Assembly: GCA_001804785.1 (NCBI GenBank)
Contig: MHBG01000058.1
Location: forward strand, 1-64,000
Length of the DNA stretch: 64,000 bases
From: Lentisphaerae bacterium GWF2_45_14
GTDB taxonomy: Bacteria > Verrucomicrobiota > Lentisphaeria > Victivallales > GWF2-45-14
Direction of reading: 5' to 3'
Part shown: positions 59,375-64,000 of the stretch, one piece after another
Layout of the letters: each line of letters begins with the position of its first letter
How positions within the stretch are numbered: the first letter of the stretch is position 1
Program-made: the position numbers and the translations under genes
Notes under the pieces: model-generated
Told to the model about the DNA's origin: nothing
The model's database searches: none
The model's input: only the letters and a program-made list of their open reading frames with translations

Positions 59375-60253
59375 ATGCGATTTCGTAAAATATATATTGA
59401 AATAAGCAATATCTGCAATTTAAACTGCGATTTCTGCCATGGCACAAAACGGAAACCGGAGAACATGCCTGCCGAAACTTTTGACGGAATAGCGCGTCAA
59501 CTAAGGCACATGACAGAACAAGTGCATCTCCACGTAACGGGCGAGCCGCTGCTTCATCCCGCATTTCAGAGAATAATACAAATATGCGCGAAATATAATC
59601 TGCCCGCGGAAATCACTACAAACGGCACTCTGATGAAAACAGTTAATGCGGAGAGTCTTTTTAATCCGGTCGTACGCCAGGTAAATATCTCCATGCATGC
59701 TCTTGCTGATAATGACACCGACCGGATCGGGGAGATTTTCGATTTCACCAGGGAGGCTTTCATCCGCCATCCCGATCTTTACATAAATTATAGACTGTGG
59801 AACCTTGAGACACCGCAAGAAAGCCTCGAATCAGAAAAAAATGAATGGATACATAAGAAAATCTCAGAAGAGTTCGGCGCAGCCATCCCCGTCGCCGGAC
59901 ATTCAGCCGGAAGAAAAAGCAGAAACCTTTTGAACCGCCTATATCTTCATCTCGACACCTGCTTTACATGGCCTGAGATTAATTCCGGAAAGCCATACAG
60001 GACACAGGGGCGATGCCATGCGCTGAAGAATCAGGCGGCGATCCTCGTGGACGGAACCGTCGTCCCATGCTGCCTTGACAAGGAGGGAATAATGGATCTC
60101 GGTAACTGCCTTGCAGAACCCTTTGAATCTATTATCGGCGGAATGCGTGCCAGTAAAATAACAAAAGGCTTTAATGAGGGATGCCTATCCGAGGAACTCT
60201 GTAAACATTGCTCCTATTCCCAACGGTTTTCTCCGTCTTTTCAGTCTGTTTAA
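59375..60253 (+). CDS. Radical SAM protein with C-terminal SPASM-like cysteines
   Basis: A 292-residue radical S-adenosylmethionine enzyme. The [4Fe-4S] motif is C-x3-C-x2-C with Cys14, Cys18 and Cys21 (CNLNCDFCHG). HVTGEPLLHP follows as the GGEP-type SAM site, and ITTNGT fits the ribose-binding strand. The C-terminus has CCLDKEGIMDLGN and EELCKHCSYSQRF, a short SPASM-like set that could hold an auxiliary cluster. Such proteins modify peptides, sugars or tRNAs; no peptide substrate gene is visible next to it. It begins 107 bases after the AraC gene and is followed by a 212-base stretch without features other than the palindrome at 60418. Confidence 0.82.
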   Translation: MRFRKIYIEISNICNLNCDFCHGTKRKPENMPAETFDGIARQLRHMTEQVHLHVTGEPLLHPAFQRIIQICAKYNLPAEITTNGTLMKTVNAESLFNPVVRQVNISMHALADNDTDRIGEIFDFTREAFIRHPDLYINYRLWNLETPQESLESEKNEWIHKKISEEFGAAIPVAGHSAGRKSRNLLNRLYLHLDTCFTWPEINSGKPYRTQGRCHALKNQAAILVDGTVVPCCLDKEGIMDLGNCLAEPFESIIGGMRASKITKGFNEGCLSEELCKHCSYSQRFSPSFQSV

Positions 60254-60417
60254 CTACGCACGCAATTTATCGTGATTTTGCATATCCGCTTCCATTCTGG
60301 AGACCAGTATTTGCCGTTATGGTTTCCGGATACGCCGCCTAAGATATCTTGTGTCCCGCCTGAATCCGTTATGCCACCCAAGGTTTTGCAGGCAGATGCA
60401 GTAGTCCGACATAAAAA

Positions 60418-60435
60418 AACTTTTTCGAAAAAGTT
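60418..60435. repeat. Perfect 18-bp A/T palindrome AACTTTTTCGAAAAAGTT
   Basis: A self-complementary 18-mer lies in the gap between the radical SAM gene and the short orphan frame, about 30 bases before that frame. It could be a protein-binding site, a weak hairpin in RNA or the relic of a mobile-element end. Nothing else is recognised between 60254 and 60465. Confidence 0.5.
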
Positions 60436-60465
60436 CTACTTTTCCCATTGAGGTTTTTCGTAGCA

Positions 60466-60759
60466 ATGCTAGCCTGGGTGGAGTCCGGCAAGTCTGAAGA
60501 CGAATACGAGCGCAGGACGGCGAAACTGCCCTCTCTCTCGATTGACGACATGGACTGCATCATGAGCTTCGAGCCCGATCCGGAAAAATCGTTCCTCTTC
60601 GAACTGAAGCGTGCGAAGGCGTTGCTAGGCACAGATGGATTTTCCGAGGAGCTCCACATGCTCAAGTGCCGCGTCATGGAAGGCGTAGCCGAGAATCCCC
60701 GCGTCTACTTCAACGCGTTCGTCAAAAACGCAATCACGAATCTCAAGCTGCGGGAATGA
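60466..60759 (+). CDS. Short orphan frame, possibly the 3' remnant of a larger gene
   Basis: A 97-codon frame (open from a TTG at 60448) with no recognised family and no ribosome site. The product is charged and probably helical (EDEYERRTAKLPSLSIDD, ENPRVYFNAFVKNAITNLKL). Codons are markedly richer in G/C at the third position than in neighbouring genes, and the sequence looks like the C-terminal end of a longer protein; both points fit a remnant of transferred DNA. It may equally be a small gene. Confidence 0.35.
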   Translation: MLAWVESGKSEDEYERRTAKLPSLSIDDMDCIMSFEPDPEKSFLFELKRAKALLGTDGFSEELHMLKCRVMEGVAENPRVYFNAFVKNAITNLKLRE

Positions 60760-60779
60760 ATCGCCAGGATTTTTATAGA

Positions 60780-62930
60780 TCAGGTAACGTCTTTCGGTGG
60801 TTTTTTGAAGACTTTTATTTCGCCGGATGCGGCGGGTGGGCCCTGAAGTTCGTCGACATGTTTCCTGTATCTTTTCTGGTAATAGGCATAGAGCTTCAAC
60901 TGGCTTCTGGATTTTTCCTCGCGGAATGCCTTATCGGTTCTTGAGTATTTATTGGGCCCGATCAGCCTGCGCCCTTTTCTTTTATCGTCCAGGGCTGCCT
61001 TGAGGACATACATGAGTTCAGACTTAAGGTCGTCATTTTCAACGGGGAAGAGCAGTTCGATCCTTTTATCAAGGTTTCTCGGCATGACATCGGCGCTGCC
61101 TACGTAGAACTCGGCCTTTCTGTTGTTCGCAAAGTAGTAAATCCTTGAATGTTCAAGGAAGCGGTCGACAACGCTTATTACCTTTATGTTTTTCTGAGCC
61201 GTTTTCTCGACAAAGGGATTTATTCCGCAAATACCCCTTACGATAAGGTCTATTCTGACGTGGTTCCTGGCTGCATCATAGAGTGATTCTATCAGCTCAT
61301 GATCAATCAGTGAATTGACCTTCAAAATGATGTAACCGGGATTTTCCTTTGTTGAAAGGTTTTTTTCGCGTTCTATGAGGTACTTTATCTTATCCCTGAG
61401 GGCAAATGGCGCTACTATTATCTTATTCCATGACGGTGGTTGGGAAAAGCCGGTTATCACATTAAAAAGGCTTGATATATCAGCCGCAAGAACAGGGTCG
61501 TCGCTAAAGAGGCCGATATCTGTATAGAGCTTTGCCGTGCTGTCGTTGTAGTTGCCGGTGGAAAGATGAATGTATCGCTTGATGCCATTTTTTTCCTTCC
61601 TTATCACGAGCAGCGCCTTGCAGTGCACTTTAAGCCCGGCGATGCCATAGATAACGTGAGCGCCGGCTTCATCGAGTTCCAGAGCCCATTTTATATTACT
61701 CTGCTCGTCAAATCTCGCCTTCAATTCTATGAGAACGGTCACCTGCTTGCCGTTTCTGGCGGCCCGCGCAAGCGCCCCGACGACTGGCGAATCTCCGCCG
61801 ACGCGATAGAGTGTCTGCTTTATGGCCAGCACATCGGGATCATTGGCTGCCTCCTCTATCATTTTTACTACGGGATCAAATGACTCATAGGGGTGGTGCA
61901 CCAGGAATGCGCCTCTCCTCTTGATACAGGCGAAAATCGATTCATCAGGCATAAGACTTCCGGACGGCAGCGGCGGCAGCTCATGATCATTCAAGTCAAG
62001 CCCTCCGCACTGGGAGATGAGATTAAACAAGCCTTTCAGGTCGAGTATTCCAGATGCGGAGAAAAGGTCTTCCTGGTCTCCGTGGAGCTTTTCCATAAGC
62101 CAATTTCTGGAAATTCTGCTCATCGTGCTTGAAACCTCAAGCTTTATCACTTTCCGTTTCGAGCGTTTTTGGAGCTCTATCTGCATTTCGGAAAGCAAAT
62201 CCGCTATAATTTCCTCGTCAACGCTGAAATCCATATCGCGGGCTATCCTGAAAAATGAAGTCTCGATGATTGTGCATCCTTCCAGGAGCACCTCAAGATT
62301 TTGTGCGATAAGGCCCTCGGCGGACACGAATATTTTCTGTCCTTCCCTGTTCTGTACCGGGATAAAACGCGGGATAGAGGGAGGGACCTCTATTATCGCG
62401 AATTTTTCAGAGTCATCGCCTTCCTTTAGAAGCCTTACGAGGATTTCGAGACAGCAGTTTCTTATGATTGGGAACGGATGTGACTGGTCAAATCCTATTG
62501 GAGTAAGGACAGGCTCTATTTCGCTGTGGTAGAACTTCTTGAGTTCTTCTTTCTGTTCGATTGAAAGCTTTCCGAACTCGGTAATACATACTCCTTTTCT
62601 CTCAAGCTCCGGAAGTATGTCATCGTTCAAATATCTGTACTGGCGCCTCACGAGTGTTTTTATTCTTGAATTAAGCTTTTCGAGAAGTTCTTCCGGCTCA
62701 TAGTCAAGAGGCAATTCCTCAGCCTCGGCATCCGGGGATGCCTGCTGCCTTATCGCTGCAATTCTGACCATAAAAAACTCGTCGAGATTGCTGCTGAAAA
62801 TGGCAAGGAATTTGGCGCGCTCCAGGAGCGGATTGTTCTTGTCGGCAGCCTCGTCGAGCACTCTTGAATTAAATTCGAGCCAGCTTATGTCGCGGTTTAT
62901 TAATCTTGGATTGTCGTCTTTTTTTTTCAT
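60780..62930 (-). CDS. ppk1: Polyphosphate kinase 1
   Basis: A 716-residue PPK1 that reversibly makes polyphosphate from ATP. Seen: NRDISWLEFNSRVLDEA (N domain), LFNLISQCGGLDL, FLVHHPYESFDPVVKMIEEAANDPDVLAIKQTLYR, the phosphorylated-His region KVHCKALLVIRKEKNGIKRYIHLSTGNYNDSTAKLYTDIGLF, and GICGINP followed by FLEHSRIYYF and SADVMPRNLDKRIELLFPV, matching the second catalytic His and the metal site. Its start overlaps the stop of the ppx-like gene by four bases, so both are on one transcript. Confidence 0.95.
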   Translation of the reverse strand: MKKKDDNPRLINRDISWLEFNSRVLDEAADKNNPLLERAKFLAIFSSNLDEFFMVRIAAIRQQASPDAEAEELPLDYEPEELLEKLNSRIKTLVRRQYRYLNDDILPELERKGVCITEFGKLSIEQKEELKKFYHSEIEPVLTPIGFDQSHPFPIIRNCCLEILVRLLKEGDDSEKFAIIEVPPSIPRFIPVQNREGQKIFVSAEGLIAQNLEVLLEGCTIIETSFFRIARDMDFSVDEEIIADLLSEMQIELQKRSKRKVIKLEVSSTMSRISRNWLMEKLHGDQEDLFSASGILDLKGLFNLISQCGGLDLNDHELPPLPSGSLMPDESIFACIKRRGAFLVHHPYESFDPVVKMIEEAANDPDVLAIKQTLYRVGGDSPVVGALARAARNGKQVTVLIELKARFDEQSNIKWALELDEAGAHVIYGIAGLKVHCKALLVIRKEKNGIKRYIHLSTGNYNDSTAKLYTDIGLFSDDPVLAADISSLFNVITGFSQPPSWNKIIVAPFALRDKIKYLIEREKNLSTKENPGYIILKVNSLIDHELIESLYDAARNHVRIDLIVRGICGINPFVEKTAQKNIKVISVVDRFLEHSRIYYFANNRKAEFYVGSADVMPRNLDKRIELLFPVENDDLKSELMYVLKAALDDKRKGRRLIGPNKYSRTDKAFREEKSRSQLKLYAYYQKRYRKHVDELQGPPAASGEIKVFKKPPKDVT

Positions 62931-64000
62931 GATACAGTCAGTGTCCTTGAGAAAACGTACGTAAAGAGGTCTGACGCTTTCTGGATTGTTTTCGTGTCAA
63001 AAATTTTGCCCGTATTCTCCCTGAATTCCAGCATCAGGCTGTCCTCTTCAATTGCGACGGAAAATTTTTTATATCCGTCATATGCTTCAGCCATTCCGCA
63101 CGCCAGTCGCAGCAGCGCGGCCATTTTGCATACGGTTATTCTGGCCTCGCGGGAAAGCGACATATATTCCACGTGCGCGGGTTTCGGCATTGATCTTCTG
63201 TGATAGCGCGCCGCGAGTGCGGCAATCTGAAGCTGATTTCTGCTTATCCCCGGTATTTCCGATGACGATATCAGGTAATAAGAATGCTTGTGATAGCCCT
63301 GGTTGTTTATGAAAAGGCCGCATTTATGGAGGTAGGCCGCGAAGGAAAGAAGAAGGCCGTCCTTCTGGGAAAGACCATGCAGCGCCTCCAGTCCGGAAAA
63401 GAGTTCGCGGCTGTAGCGCACGACAGCTTCCGTGTAGTCGTCAAGACAGCGGTACTTTCTTGCCATGTTTTTAACTGCGGCGGTTATCTGGGGGATGAAA
63501 TAATCCTCGCCCTTTCCGAGGAGTTCGTATATGAAATCGTGAAGCAGAGCGTCTTTTGTTGATGTCATGGGAACAATCAATTCTTTGGCGCCTGTCGCTC
63601 TGAAGAGGTAGTCGATTATAAGACAGCACGGTGCCACTGCCTGAGCTATCTCTGGGCTGAGATTGTATTCCTCGCTCAATTTGCCGACATCTTTTTTTAC
63701 GCATTCCTTTGAGATAGCGTCGAATTTCTCTCGCGAGATGCTCATAATCATGGTCCCTTTTTTGGGCGGTCCCGCCAGCCTGGCGAGTGCCCTGACCGAT
63801 GACCCCATTGCGACAATTCCGTCCGCCTTGAGGTCATGCGATATATGATAGAGCTGGCCAAAGACCTTTTTTACAAAGGGCGCCAGAAGCGATATTACCG
63901 CGGCGGATGAAATAGTTGCGGCCATTTCCTCAAGCACCCTCAAGGTACCTGTCCTTATCGTCTCCGTAAACGATATTTCGCCATTGTCGTAGGCGCTTAT
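62927..64000 (-). CDS. ppx: Exopolyphosphatase (Ppx/GppA family) with C-terminal HD-like domain, 5' end beyond window
   Basis: The frame is open through the right edge (reading ...AYDNGEISFTETIRTGTLRVLEE), so the N-terminal ATP-grasp-like part is missing and 357 residues are seen. The visible start is the second half of the Ppx fold: ADGIVAMGSSVRALARL, KLSEEYNLSPEIAQAVAPCCLIIDYLF. From about 250 residues before the end it has HD-type helices (FAAYLHKCGLFINNQGYHKHSYYLI, LAARYHRR), the HD-like domain common in long Ppx/GppA proteins. It hydrolyses polyphosphate or pppGpp. Pairing with ppk1 supports polyphosphate turnover. Confidence 0.88.
   Translation of the reverse strand: MSAYDNGEISFTETIRTGTLRVLEEMAATISSAAVISLLAPFVKKVFGQLYHISHDLKADGIVAMGSSVRALARLAGPPKKGTMIMSISREKFDAISKECVKKDVGKLSEEYNLSPEIAQAVAPCCLIIDYLFRATGAKELIVPMTSTKDALLHDFIYELLGKGEDYFIPQITAAVKNMARKYRCLDDYTEAVVRYSRELFSGLEALHGLSQKDGLLLSFAAYLHKCGLFINNQGYHKHSYYLISSSEIPGISRNQLQIAALAARYHRRSMPKPAHVEYMSLSREARITVCKMAALLRLACGMAEAYDGYKKFSVAIEEDSLMLEFRENTGKIFDTKTIQKASDLFTYVFSRTLTVS

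Noticed and set aside
60369-60677. Minus-strand frame opposite the orphan frame near 60.5 kb
   Set aside because: Serine-rich low-quality product without ribosome site; the plus-strand frame is the better candidate.
1-64000. CRISPR arrays, rRNA genes, intact insertion sequences or prophage
   Set aside because: No regularly spaced repeats, rRNA segments, transposase or phage structural genes were seen on either strand.

Overview
The window looks like chromosome of a Lentisphaerota-type bacterium (Victivallales-like, PVC superphylum). This is inferred from content, not from a marker gene. The supporting features are a pseudopilin-like protein whose N-terminus reads FTLLELLIVIAIIAMLAAM with a terminal YVDGHVKG-type motif, beside a heparinase-like lyase; GreA fused to a ~550-residue helical domain, as in chlamydiae; a CBM9-like protein; a uroporphyrinogen-decarboxylase-like protein paired with an AraC regulator; and many Gfo/Idh/MocA dehydrogenases. 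Genes are densely packed on both strands, often with ATGA overlaps and good Shine-Dalgarno sites. There is no rRNA, CRISPR array or intact insertion sequence. One tRNA (Cys) is present.

Layout. 1-4.2 kb: start of a secreted repeat protein cut by the window edge, a CBM9-like protein, a PabA/TrpG amidotransferase, a TIKL-repeat membrane-anchored protein, a HAD phosphatase and an endonuclease-III-like glycosylase. 4.2-7.8 kb: phosphohexomutase, an AraC regulator divergent from a dehydrogenase, tRNA-Cys. 8-16.3 kb: signalling genes (GNAT, hybrid histidine kinase, response regulator-kinase, adenylate cyclase), a TadE-like protein, a heptose-phosphate-type nucleotidyltransferase, a PAS/zinc-ribbon-like protein and a putative molybdenum carrier. 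16.4-21.4 kb: TetR-adaptor-RND efflux operon. 21.6-24.2 kb: MerR plus VIT/vWA protein. 24.2-30 kb: a four-module flavodiiron-rubredoxin-NADH reductase protein, the GreA fusion and a metallophosphoesterase.

30-35.6 kb (minus strand) is an IclR-controlled operon: GH42 beta-galactosidase, short-chain dehydrogenase, metallo-beta-lactamase-fold lactonase-like protein and galactonate-dehydratase-like enolase. Together these can be read as an oxidative (De Ley-Doudoroff-like) route from beta-galactosides towards 2-keto-3-deoxy-galactonate. 35.8-43.2 kb (plus strand) is a biotin-independent malonate decarboxylase operon, mdcA-C-D-E-(G-B fusion)-H, led by an SGNH hydrolase and followed by a GntR/FCD regulator. 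A perfect 17-bp palindrome lies over its promoter.

43.4-49 kb (minus): large NAD-glutamate dehydrogenase and clpS-clpA. 49-54 kb: AraC/URO-D-like divergent pair, DNA polymerase IV and a TPR membrane protein. 54-59.3 kb: dehydrogenase, heparinase-like lyase and pseudopilin on the minus strand, divergent from another AraC regulator; this looks like polysaccharide or uronic-acid use. 59.4-64 kb: a radical SAM protein, a short orphan reading frame behind an A/T palindrome, and a ppx-ppk polyphosphate operon cut by the right edge.
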